In this document: positions 1 to 6,865 of the stretch, one piece after another
Position numbering within the stretch: the first letter of the stretch is position 1
Layout of the letters: each line of letters begins with the position of its first letter
From: CALXSC01 sp035470525
GTDB taxonomy: Bacteria > Pseudomonadota > Alphaproteobacteria > Rickettsiales > UBA1997
Assembly (NCBI GenBank): GCA_035470525.1
Contig: DATIQT010000103.1
Span: 1 to 12,622, forward strand
DNA: 12,622 nt
Direction of reading: 5' to 3'
Translations under genes and position numbers: made by a program
The notes under the pieces: generated by a model
What the model was told of the DNA's origin: nothing
The model's database searches: none
What the model saw: only the letters and a program-made list of their open reading frames with translations

Positions 1-150
1 TAGGTTTAGTTGGTGGTTAAGTGAAAGTTATTTGACTATATTTAATAACGAAATGTATAAGTATACTATTTCTATTAAATACTTTGAAATATCCTTGTCT
101 TTTTTGTAGAAATTATTTTTTGAGGAAAAATTTTATTTACATGAGGTCTA

Positions 151-178
151 TTGATTTTTCTATCACTTACTTTATAAT
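151..178 (+). promoter_or_regulatory. Probable sigma-70-type promoter of the tRNA-Arg gene
   Basis: A -35-like TTGATT (151-156) is separated by 16 bases from a perfect -10 hexamer TATAAT (173-178). Transcription would start near 184-186, just before the mature tRNA 5' end at 189, which is the spacing expected for a stable-RNA promoter. A second weaker candidate, TTGACT (32-37) with TATAAG (56-61), lies further upstream. Nothing else can be supported in bases 1-150. Confidence 0.6.
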
Positions 179-188
179 TAATCTCAGA

Positions 189-265
189 GTACCCATAGCT
201 CAACTGGATAGAGTATTCGGTTGCGAACTGAACGGTTAGGAGTTCAAGTCTCCTTGGGTACACCA
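189..265 (+). tRNA. tRNA-Arg with anticodon GCG, CCA encoded
   Basis: A full cloverleaf folds by eye. The 7-bp acceptor stem is GTACCCA (189-195) with TGGGTAC (255-261), followed by discriminator A262 and genomic CCA (263-265). The D stem is GCTC/GAGT, the anticodon stem TTCGG/CTGAA with one G-T pair, the variable loop has 5 bases, and the T stem is AGGAG/CTCCT around loop TTCAAGT. The anticodon loop TTGCGAA gives anticodon GCG (223-225), read as arginine (CGC, and CGU by wobble). The D loop carries an A after the GG pair, and the anticodon has C35; both are known bacterial arginine identity elements. Bacteria normally read CGN with an ACG anticodon deaminated to inosine, so G34 is unusual. 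The last 22 bases overlap the thiN 3' end on the other strand. Confidence 0.93.
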
Positions 266-897
266 TTTGTAAATGTTCTACAAACCACAATAATTCCTTT
301 TTCTAAGTTGATTTTTGCAACATTAGAAATCATTTCATTTGATATTCCAATCCAACCAATATTTATGTTTATATTATTAACATTCCATTTAAGACCTTCA
401 TATTTAAGTCCATCAACTTTTGTTATAGGAAAAACAGATATAATATCTCCTATATTTCCATTAATTTTTATTTCATTTCTTACTAATCTTATTTCATTTT
501 TTTCATCTAAAATAATTGTTTCAATATTTTCTTCTATATCTATTAAAGACAAAATATTTGAAAATATGTGATCAAATCTATCACCTATAGCTCCAAGAAT
601 TACAATTTTATTCGGTTTTAAAGTTTTAGCTAATGAAATTGAAAATTGCAAATCGGTTTCATCTTGATTATCTTTAAATACAATTTTAATATTTTTATTC
701 TTTTTGTATTTATCAAGAATTTCAGGATTTATTGAATCAAAATCTCCTGTAACATAATTCGGTTTTATATTTATAGAATGTAAAAAGTTATTTCCACCAT
801 CGACACCAATTATAATTTTATTTTCTAAATTATTAAATAATTTTTCATAAAATTGTCTAGTATTGAATGACCCGTTTAATACTATATATATTAACAT
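244..897 (-). CDS. thiN: Thiamine pyrophosphokinase
   Basis: This 217-residue protein transfers pyrophosphate from ATP to thiamine to make the cofactor thiamine diphosphate in the cytosol. Family hallmarks are in order: VDGG (32-35), GDFDS (51-55), an acidic DETDLQ block (79-84) and LGAIGDRFDH (101-110) in the catalytic N-terminal half, then a small beta-rich C-terminal thiamine-binding half with GLKW and GISNE. Length is normal for the bacterial family. It is last in the lysS unit; its ATG shares one base with the stop of the zinc-ribbon gene (TAATG) and has no visible Shine-Dalgarno, so translation is probably coupled. The final residues are encoded by the antisense of the tRNA-Arg T arm and acceptor stem. 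No thiamine biosynthesis gene is nearby, which would suit salvage of imported thiamine; that is inference. Confidence 0.93.
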   Translation of the reverse strand: MLIYIVLNGSFNTRQFYEKLFNNLENKIIIGVDGGNNFLHSINIKPNYVTGDFDSINPEILDKYKKNKNIKIVFKDNQDETDLQFSISLAKTLKPNKIVILGAIGDRFDHIFSNILSLIDIEENIETIILDEKNEIRLVRNEIKINGNIGDIISVFPITKVDGLKYEGLKWNVNNININIGWIGISNEMISNVAKINLEKGIIVVCRTFTNGVPKET

Positions 898-910
898 TAT
901 TTAACATTAT
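891..910. repeat. Perfect tandem duplication of a 10-mer at a gene junction
   Basis: The decamer TTAACATTAT occurs twice back to back (891-900 and 901-910). On the minus strand each copy reads ATAATGTTAA. The upstream copy encodes the last residues (NNVK) of the zinc-ribbon protein; the other supplies its stop codon and the thiN start codon. The duplication therefore shapes the TAATG junction. Confidence 0.85.
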
Positions 911-1256
911 TTTTAAATAAAGATAAAAAAATACAATACAAATGTCTAATGAAATTTTTAGGTTTTTTAATTATTGTATCTTGAAATAAAATATATGCAG
1001 GTCTTTTTTCTTTCGGGTATAAATAGCCAAGTCCCAATAGTCTTTCACAATTAGGACATATCATTTTTTTGTCAATTTCAAAGTTCAATAACCCATTGTT
1101 TTCTGTAATTCTATCAACATAAATTCTCAATAAATTACCCGGTCCATCTTTTTGATATTTAGCAATTTTATAACCACATTTTCTACAATATAAATTTAAA
1201 TATTCAGAATAATTTCCTCTATTTTTTGTGTAAATATCTTGTTTAAATTTCATCAT
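897..1256 (-). CDS. Small zinc-ribbon protein of unknown function
   Basis: A 119-residue basic protein with two CxxC pairs, CRKC (24-27) and CPNC (67-70), the usual four-cysteine layout of a zinc ribbon. Between them lies a conserved-looking GPGNLLRIYVDRI stretch, and after them a KEKRPAYILF segment and a basic, hydrophobic tail. I do not recognise a named family and assign no function; RNA, DNA or protein binding are all possible. The ORF begins with two ATG codons (1256 and 1253), 6 bases after the lysS stop, and overlaps the thiN start by one base, so it sits in the middle of a tight lysS-thiN unit. Codon use matches thiN, and the cysteine spacing supports a real gene. Confidence 0.8.
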   Translation of the reverse strand: MMKFKQDIYTKNRGNYSEYLNLYCRKCGYKIAKYQKDGPGNLLRIYVDRITENNGLLNFEIDKKMICPNCERLLGLGYLYPKEKRPAYILFQDTIIKKPKNFIRHLYCIFLSLFKNNVK

Positions 1257-1262
1257 TTAAAT

Positions 1263-2762
1263 TTATTTCTTATTCTTCAATGTTGGGAAGAACAAAACAT
1301 CTTTAATATTCGGTGTAGATGTCATAAACATAATTAATCTATCAATACCAATACCAACACCACCCAACGGAGGCATACCAATTTCCAATGCATGAACAAA
1401 ATTTTCATCCATCGGCATAGCTTCTGCATCAAATCCTCTACTTTCTTCCTGTTTTTTCAATCTATCATATTGGTCAATTGGATCGTTTAACTCTGAATAA
1501 GAATTAGCCAACTCAACACAGCCAGCAAACAACTCAAACCTTTCAACCAAATTACTATTTTTTCTATGCATTTTTGTCAAAGGACAAGCGTCAAGAGGAT
1601 AATCAATCACAAATGTCGGTTGGATTAAATGTTTTTCACAAGTTTCTTCAAACAATTGCAACAACAAATCACCCCTACTCTTTTTTTCCTCAACATCTGC
1701 ACCCAATATTCTCAACTTTTTAATCACATCATTTTTTTCTATATTTTCAGGATTTTCAATATTAGCATACTGTCTCAAACCCTCATAAATACTCAATCTC
1801 TTAAACGGTGCTTTAAAATCAACCTCCATACCCTTATAATTCACAACAGTCGAACCATTATTTATCTTCTTAGCAATACCTTCCAACAATTGTTCCACAT
1901 TATTCATTTGATCATTATAATCAGTATAAGACTCATACCATTCAATCATAGTAAACTCTGGATTATGAGTAGTATCCATACCCTCATTTCTAAAGTTCCT
2001 ACCAATCTCATAAACCTTTTCAAAACCACCAGCTATCAACCTCTTCAAATAAGTTTCAACACTTATTCTCAAATACAAAGTCATATCAAGACTATTATGA
2101 TGTGTAACAAACGGTTCAGCCGCTGCACCACCATAAATAGGTTGAAGTATCGGCGTTTCCACTTCCATAAATCCCTTATCATCAAGATATTTCCTAATCG
2201 TAGAAATAATCAAACTTCTCTTCTTAAACGTTTCACGAACATCTTGATTCATAACCAAATCAATAAATCTCTGTCTATATTTAAGTTCTTGATCAGTCAA
2301 TCCATGGAACTTTTCAGGCAAATTCGCAACCGACTTAGTCAACAACCAAATCTTTTGACAATGCAAACTCAACTCACCCCTATTAGTCCTAAAAACATAT
2401 CCCTCAATACCAATAAAATCACCAATATCAAGCAACGGAACAAGCTTTTGCTCATCTTCACTCAAACTTGGTTTAGACAAATATATTTGAATTTTTCCAT
2501 TTTCATCATGAATATCAAGAAACATCGCCTTTCCCATATCCCTTCTCAACATCAATCTTCCCGCAGCCTTATAAACCTTATCCTCAAGCTTTTCACCAGA
2601 TTGCAAAAAATCATATTCTTCCTTCAACTTCTTAGAATCAGTTGTTCTCTCAAAATTATGAGGATACGGCTCAATACCAGCCTCTCTCAAAGCCTTTAAT
2701 TTCAATAATTTTTGCTCATCAGCAGTTTCTGACACTTTCGTATAATCTAATATATTTCCCAT
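1263..2762 (-). CDS. lysS: Lysyl-tRNA synthetase, class II
   Basis: A 499-residue cytosolic enzyme that charges tRNA-Lys with lysine using ATP. The N-terminal OB-fold anticodon-binding domain spans about residues 60-145. The class II catalytic domain follows: motif 1 near 197-208 (KGFMEVETPILQ), the conserved YGGAAAEPF loop (210-218), motif 2 from about 252 (EIGRNFRNEG, then HNPEFTMIEWY) and motif 3 at 467-476 (GGVGIGIDRL). The length is that of bacterial LysS. It heads the lysS-zinc ribbon-thiN unit. No strong Shine-Dalgarno precedes the ATG; an AAGG lies about 20 bases upstream. Codons, especially in the N-terminal half, end unusually often in G (TTG, AAG, GAG), unlike the A/T-ending use of the central genes. 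Most alphaproteobacteria carry the unrelated class I enzyme, so class II is notable if the taxon is right. Confidence 0.97.
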   Translation of the reverse strand: MGNILDYTKVSETADEQKLLKLKALREAGIEPYPHNFERTTDSKKLKEEYDFLQSGEKLEDKVYKAAGRLMLRRDMGKAMFLDIHDENGKIQIYLSKPSLSEDEQKLVPLLDIGDFIGIEGYVFRTNRGELSLHCQKIWLLTKSVANLPEKFHGLTDQELKYRQRFIDLVMNQDVRETFKKRSLIISTIRKYLDDKGFMEVETPILQPIYGGAAAEPFVTHHNSLDMTLYLRISVETYLKRLIAGGFEKVYEIGRNFRNEGMDTTHNPEFTMIEWYESYTDYNDQMNNVEQLLEGIAKKINNGSTVVNYKGMEVDFKAPFKRLSIYEGLRQYANIENPENIEKNDVIKKLRILGADVEEKKSRGDLLLQLFEETCEKHLIQPTFVIDYPLDACPLTKMHRKNSNLVERFELFAGCVELANSYSELNDPIDQYDRLKKQEESRGFDAEAMPMDENFVHALEIGMPPLGGVGIGIDRLIMFMTSTPNIKDVLFFPTLKNKK

Positions 2763-3109
2763 TTTATTTAAAATTTAGCAACCTTTGTAATTATTGAATT
2801 TTTAAATTAAAAAGCAAGAGAAAAACTTTAAAAACCGGCTTAATTAAAAAAACAGGTGATTTTTACTCAATCAACTGAATATTATTATTAGCGGATATTA
2901 TATAGATTTTTCAAAATACAAAATTATAATCATTAATTAAACCTTCATAAAAAATATAAATGAAACTTATTACCCAAAATTAAATTAAAAATACCTTGAC
3001 TTACAATTATAAATATACAAAATATTATTTGTTATATATCCCTGATATATAACAATGAAGGTTGAATTTGTTTCTATTTCTCGCACAAACAATATTTCAA
3101 GCTCAACCT
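2763..3109. other. Non-coding spacer between mnmE and lysS
   Basis: No credible gene is visible on either strand in these roughly 350 AT-rich bases. On the minus strand a perfect TATAAT (2902-2897) without a convincing -35, and a TTGCTT...ATAAT pair about 45 bases before the ATG, are weak lysS promoter candidates. The left half (2763-2890) would be a lysS leader of about 130 bases if the first is used. The right part carries two inverted repeats listed separately. The 9-mer AACCTTCAT occurs at 2940-2948 and again at 3105-3113, with its complement at 3056-3064. Confidence 0.6.
3031..3053. repeat. Perfect 10-bp inverted repeat, 3-base loop
   Basis: GTTATATATC (3031-3040) and GATATATAAC (3044-3053) are exact reverse complements around CCT. 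It directly abuts the larger hairpin at the mnmE 3' end. It could be an operator-like palindrome or an RNA hairpin in the mnmE 3' region; no U-tract follows on either strand, so it is not a classical terminator by itself. Confidence 0.8.
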
Positions 3110-3114
3110 TCATT
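3054..3114 (-). terminator. Large hairpin at the mnmE 3' end, possible terminator or mRNA end structure
   Basis: A perfect 12-bp stem is formed by AATGAAGGTTGA (3054-3065) and TCAACCTTCATT (3103-3114). An inner TTGTTT/AAACAA pairing can extend it. The mnmE stop codon (3112-3110) lies inside the stem, so the hairpin covers the end of the coding region. A run of U after the stem is lacking, so intrinsic termination is uncertain; protection of the 3' end or a repeat-element origin are alternatives. Confidence 0.5.
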
Positions 3115-4429
3115 TTCCTATACAAAACTTAGAAAAAATATTATCTAAAATTTCTTCAGAATCTATTTTTCCAGTTATTTTTCCTATATGATTTGCTGCT
3201 AATCTTATGTTTTCAGCATTAATCTCTATAGGATTTTTAAATGTAAACAAATCCAAATATTTATTGGCTTCAATTAACTCTTGTCTATATCTTTCATTTG
3301 TGATTGTTGTGTTTATATTTGGTGATACTATAGTTTCCAATTTGTCTATTAATGTGTTTAAAAATTTATCTAAATTTAGATTATCTTTTAAGGAAATTTC
3401 TAAAACTATTCCTTTATCTGCTTTAAACTTATTAGTGCAATTTAAATCAATTTTATTTATTAAAATTATTGTGTTTTCATCTATTAAGTTTAATATTTGT
3501 TTATTTATATTAGTATTATCAGCACCTATAACAAGGATTTTTAAATCTGCATTTTCTGCTTTTTTTAATGCTCTTTTAACTCCTTCGCTTTCTATGATAT
3601 CAGTGGTTTCTCTAATACCTGCAGTATCATATAAAATAACTGGTATACCGTTTATATCAATATCTACTTCAATAACATCTCTTGTAGTTCCTGCAATGTT
3701 GGAAACTATAGCTATATCCCTTTGTGATAAGAAATTTAATAAAGTGGATTTACCAGAATTTGGTTCGCCGATTATAGCAATGTGAAATCCATCTTTTATT
3801 TTTTCTCCAATTCTGTTGTCATTTAAGTTGTTTTTTATTTCTGTTCTGATGTTTTGAATTTTTACTTCTATTTCACTTTCTAAATCTTGCGGGATATTTT
3901 CTTCTGGAAAATCAATAAAAGCTTCTAAAATTGATAAAACACTAACGATTTTTTCTCTTAAAGTATTATAGAAATTAGAATTTTTACCTTGTAGTTGATT
4001 TATAGCGAGCTTATGTTGTAATTCGGTTTCTGATTTTATTAAATCTAAAATGGATTCCGCCTGCATTAAATCAATTTTACCATTTAAAAATGCTCTTTTT
4101 GAAAACTCACCTCTTTCTGCTATTCTTACATTTTGTGTTGATAATAAAATCTGTGAAACTTTAGAAATTATATAATTTGAACAATGTAAGCTAATTTCAC
4201 AAATATTTTCTCCTGTAAAACTATTCGGAGAATTGAAATAAACAACCAATGCTTCATCAATAGTATTATTATTTTTATCTTTTAAAACACAGAGAGTTGC
4301 TTCTCTGTGTTTTAAGGTTTTTTTAACTCCTAAATTTGCTAGACAATTTAAAACTTCGCTACCGGAAATTCTAATAACATAAACACTGCAATTACCTTTT
4401 AGTGTAATTGGGGCAAAAATTGTATCCAT
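3110..4429 (-). CDS. mnmE: tRNA uridine-5-carboxymethylaminomethyl modification GTPase MnmE
   Basis: A 439-residue GTPase that works with MnmG to modify the wobble uridine (position 34) of several tRNAs, using a folate-derived one-carbon group. The N-terminal tetrahydrofolate-binding dimerisation domain covers about residues 1-115, followed by a helical domain. The Ras-like G domain is inserted at about 215-370, with G1 GEPNSGKS (221-228), G2 TTRD (248-251), G3 DTAG (268-271) and G4 NKID (325-328). The protein ends in the diagnostic CIGK (436-439), whose cysteine is needed for modification. It is complete and close to the usual 450 residues. The ATG shares one base with the stop of the upstream anchored-protein gene (TAATG) and has no clear Shine-Dalgarno, implying coupled translation. 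MnmE supports decoding of A/G-ending split-box codons such as AAA and AGA, which dominate here. Confidence 0.97.
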   Translation of the reverse strand: MDTIFAPITLKGNCSVYVIRISGSEVLNCLANLGVKKTLKHREATLCVLKDKNNNTIDEALVVYFNSPNSFTGENICEISLHCSNYIISKVSQILLSTQNVRIAERGEFSKRAFLNGKIDLMQAESILDLIKSETELQHKLAINQLQGKNSNFYNTLREKIVSVLSILEAFIDFPEENIPQDLESEIEVKIQNIRTEIKNNLNDNRIGEKIKDGFHIAIIGEPNSGKSTLLNFLSQRDIAIVSNIAGTTRDVIEVDIDINGIPVILYDTAGIRETTDIIESEGVKRALKKAENADLKILVIGADNTNINKQILNLIDENTIILINKIDLNCTNKFKADKGIVLEISLKDNLNLDKFLNTLIDKLETIVSPNINTTITNERYRQELIEANKYLDLFTFKNPIEINAENIRLAANHIGKITGKIDSEEILDNIFSKFCIGK

Positions 4430-4929
4430 TATATATCACTATTAATATCTAAATTTTGATTTTGATTTTCAACATCTTTAGGTTCTTCCATCATTTCATT
4501 AGAATTAAAATCAATATTTTCATCAATATTATTATTTTGTAAGTCAGTAGAAGTATTATCTGTAGATGTACTGTCCATATATGTATTATTATCTATAGGA
4601 GCATTATCATCTAAACCATCCATAGGCATAGGTTCTATTGTTTCTATATCAGTATTTTCTTCTGTTATATCTTTTTTTACATCATTATTATAGTTTGTAT
4701 TATTTTTTTGTTCATTTTCTAATTGAACATCGTTTTGCTGTTCTATATTTATTTGATCATTCTTTTGTTCGTTTTGATCAAAAGTTTTTTTCATTTCATC
4801 TTCAACTTTAATTTCAACTTCTTCGTTGTTATCAAACTTTCCTTTAAATGAATCAGAAAATTTTACTCCTAAAGTAAAGGCAAAAGCAATACTAACCAAA
4901 AATAAAGCAATTTTTAAAATTTTTACCAT
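4429..4929 (-). CDS. Membrane-anchored acidic low-complexity protein
   Basis: A 166-residue protein with one hydrophobic segment at residues 4-21 after a short basic start (MVKILK), consistent with a signal anchor in the inner membrane. There is no obvious signal peptidase site, so it may stay anchored. Everything after residue 25 is hydrophilic, rich in N, D, E, Q and T, with no cysteine and no recognisable fold; it is probably disordered and outside the membrane. I do not recognise a family. It is the first gene of the mnmE unit, coupled by a TAATG overlap, and diverges from cvpA. TATAAT-like hexamers on the minus strand at 4939-4934 and 4948-4943 could be its -10. Low-complexity composition means similarity searches may fail, but the TM start and coupling support a real gene. 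Confidence 0.75.
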   Translation of the reverse strand: MVKILKIALFLVSIAFAFTLGVKFSDSFKGKFDNNEEVEIKVEDEMKKTFDQNEQKNDQINIEQQNDVQLENEQKNNTNYNNDVKKDITEENTDIETIEPMPMDGLDDNAPIDNNTYMDSTSTDNTSTDLQNNNIDENIDFNSNEMMEEPKDVENQNQNLDINSDI

Positions 4930-5049
4930 CTCTATTATAAATATTATAGCTTATATTAAAATAAATAATTACTTATTAAATTGCAAGAAAATTATAGATT
5001 TTTTAAATTAATTAATTATCATAATGAGGGGTTTAAGAAATGGATTATA
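4930..5049. promoter_or_regulatory. Divergent promoter region between the mnmE unit and cvpA
   Basis: About 120 very AT-rich bases separate two divergent starts. On the minus strand TATAAT occurs twice (4948-4943 and 4939-4934). On the plus strand TTGCAA (4981-4986) with TTAAAT (5003-5008, 16-base spacer) is a weak promoter candidate for cvpA. A good Shine-Dalgarno-like GAGGGG lies at 5026-5031, too far (18 bases) from the cvpA GTG but 8 bases before an out-of-frame ATG at 5040. Confidence 0.4.
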
Positions 5050-5745
5050 GTGGAACTAACATACTTTGATTATTTTATTTTTACAATAATGATTTTTTTT
5101 ACATTATTGGGTTTTCTTAGAGGGTTTATAAAAGAATTTTTTTCTCTTATAACTTGGATTGGTAGTGCTTTTTTGGTAATACTTTTGAGACCGGTTATAA
5201 CAAATCTAATATTACAAAAAATTTCTAATGAATTATTTGCTAATATATCTAGTAGTATATTAATATTTGTAATAGCAATAATAGGTTTGTCAATCTTAAC
5301 ATCAAATGTTTCTAGAATAATAACAATGAAATTTCCTTCTTCTATAAACGCTAGTTTAGGAATTGTTTTTGGCTTTACAAAAAGCTTTATCATATCATCT
5401 TTAATATTCACAACTATAATTAATATTTTTGATGAAGGATTTAGTTTAAAAGAAAAACAAGGACCAAAATGGTTAAAGGAGTCAATAACATATAAACCTT
5501 TATCATTTGGAGCTTATTTTATTTTACCTTTAATTAATCCAGTTTTATATGAATTTAAAGAGAATTACAATTCTGATAAAGATAATGATTCTAGTGAAGA
5601 AGATACAAAAAGTAAAATAGATCAAAATTCTGATGTACTAAGAAGGATAGATGAAAAAGAAAAATCTGACGATAAAAAGAAAGAAAATGATGGTTATAAT
5701 AAAGACCAAATGGAAAAATTAGACCATTTAATAGATTTAATCTAA
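5050..5745 (+). CDS. cvpA: CvpA family inner-membrane protein
   Basis: A 231-residue membrane protein from the GTG at 5050. Hydrophobic segments lie at about residues 5-24, 30-48, 66-84 and 102-126, followed by a charged tail of roughly 85 residues rich in D, E, K, N and S. The TYFDYFIF start, the LLGFLRGFIKE turn after the first helix and the SLGIVFGF block match the CvpA family, which in Escherichia coli is needed for colicin V production and for envelope resistance to some stresses; its biochemical role is unknown. I prefer this start because family members begin right at the first helix; an in-frame TTG at 4981 would add 23 polar residues. It is followed, after 62 bases with a promoter, by hflK. 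In many proteobacteria cvpA precedes purF; that is not so here. Confidence 0.85.
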   Translation: MELTYFDYFIFTIMIFFTLLGFLRGFIKEFFSLITWIGSAFLVILLRPVITNLILQKISNELFANISSSILIFVIAIIGLSILTSNVSRIITMKFPSSINASLGIVFGFTKSFIISSLIFTTIINIFDEGFSLKEKQGPKWLKESITYKPLSFGAYFILPLINPVLYEFKENYNSDKDNDSSEEDTKSKIDQNSDVLRRIDEKEKSDDKKKENDGYNKDQMEKLDHLIDLI

Positions 5746-5752
5746 ATCATGG

Positions 5753-5781
5753 TTGACATTTTTTATTATTTAAAAGATTAT
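5753..5781 (+). promoter_or_regulatory. Probable hflK promoter
   Basis: A perfect -35 hexamer TTGACA (5753-5758) is followed after 17 bases by GATTAT (5776-5781), four of six matches to TATAAT. It lies in the short cvpA-hflK gap, giving a leader of about 20 bases. The leader is T-rich with no Shine-Dalgarno. Confidence 0.5.
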
Positions 5782-5807
5782 TAAAATAATAAAATAATTT
5801 TTTTAAA

Positions 5808-6863
5808 ATGAAAAATCCTTGGGATATAAATGAACAACAAGAAAAGTCAAAAGAAGAAAAAGAAAGTAAAATTAAGTCTTCTAAAATAAAAGATGAAGAT
5901 AAAAAAGAATTTTTAGACAAAATTTTAAAAGATTTTAATATAAAAAAAGATGCAAGGTTCACAACTAATGGGACTACAATTTATTTAATTGGAATAGTAT
6001 TATTTCTTTTATGGTTTGCTACTGGTATATATAAAGTTAATTCAGATGAAAATGGTGTAGTTTCTTATTTTGGAAAATATCATGAAACAACAACACCGGG
6101 TTTACATTTTTATGTTCCATATCCAATAGGAACAATTAAAAAAGTTTCAACAACTAGAATTAATAAAGAAGAATTTGGTTTTTCAAGCGCAAATGATAAT
6201 ATAAAAGCTTTTGATGAAGAAAGTCTAATGCTTACAGGAGATGAAAATATAGCAGATATAGATTTTGAAGTTCAATGGAAAATTAACAATGTAAAAGATT
6301 ATCTTTTTAATATAAAAGATCAAAAAACAACAATAAGAAGTGCTACGGAAAGTGTAATGAGAGAAATTATTGCTAACAGAGAAATAGATGATATTTTAGC
6401 AAATAAAAAATTTGAAATTGAATCAGAAGCAAAGAAACTCCTACAAGATATTTTGAACTCTTATGGTTCTGGAATTGAAATAATAACAGTACAATTATTG
6501 AGAGCTGACCCACCAAAAGAAGTTATAAATGCTTTTAGAGATGTTCAAACAGCAAAAGCTGATAAAGAAAGTAAGATTAATGAAGCACAATCTTATAATA
6601 ATGATATTATGCCAAAAGCTAGAGGTGAAGCGGAAGCTATAATTCAAAATGCAGAAGCATACAAAAAAGCTATTGTTAGTAAAGCAGAAGGTGAAGCGGA
6701 AAGATTTGATAAACTTTATACAGTATATAGATTTAATAAAGATATAACTAAAAAAAGAATTTATATAGAGACAATGGAAGAAATTATGAAAAATAACGAT
6801 AAAATAATTATTGATAAAAATATAAATGGAAATTTCTTACATTTATTGAATGATAAAAAATAA
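5808..6863 (+). CDS. hflK: HflK, SPFH/band-7 subunit of the FtsH-regulating membrane complex
   Basis: A 351-residue inner-membrane protein. HflK normally forms a cage with HflC around the FtsH protease and restricts its access to membrane substrates. The start MKNPWD fits the NPW motif of HflK. Residues 10-50 are a charged cytoplasmic segment, 57-74 the single transmembrane helix, and the periplasmic SPFH domain follows (YFGKYHETTTPGLHF at 87-101; then LMLTGDEN and DIDFEVQW, both HflK hallmarks). After it comes a long helical region rich in A, E and K (AFRDVQTAKADKES to AEGEAERF). The block pattern is that of alphaproteobacterial HflK rather than HflC. The protein is complete, though the C-terminal tail is short. 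hflC, usually immediately downstream, is replaced by an RNHCP gene only 2 bases away. Confidence 0.93.
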   Translation: MKNPWDINEQQEKSKEEKESKIKSSKIKDEDKKEFLDKILKDFNIKKDARFTTNGTTIYLIGIVLFLLWFATGIYKVNSDENGVVSYFGKYHETTTPGLHFYVPYPIGTIKKVSTTRINKEEFGFSSANDNIKAFDEESLMLTGDENIADIDFEVQWKINNVKDYLFNIKDQKTTIRSATESVMREIIANREIDDILANKKFEIESEAKKLLQDILNSYGSGIEIITVQLLRADPPKEVINAFRDVQTAKADKESKINEAQSYNNDIMPKARGEAEAIIQNAEAYKKAIVSKAEGEAERFDKLYTVYRFNKDITKKRIYIETMEEIMKNNDKIIIDKNINGNFLHLLNDKK

Positions 6864-6865
6864 CC

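Noticed and set aside
221..571. Plus-strand frame beginning in the tRNA
   Set aside because: It starts inside the tRNA-Arg and runs antisense to thiN; hydrophobic content reflects AT richness only.
1629..2699. Long open frame on the plus strand opposite lysS (356 codons)
   Set aside because: It is fully antisense to a clear lysyl-tRNA synthetase; its translation is low-complexity and matches no family. It arises from the codon bias of lysS.
2763..2900. A T-box riboswitch in front of lysS
   Set aside because: I could not find a T-box core sequence or a specifier stem; T-boxes are also not expected in proteobacteria.
3207..3785. Hydrophobic 192-codon frame on the plus strand opposite mnmE
   Set aside because: It lies antisense to the conserved MnmE G domain and has no ribosome site or recognisable domain.
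5070..5411. Minus-strand frame opposite cvpA
   Set aside because: Antisense shadow of the transmembrane region, with no independent signals.
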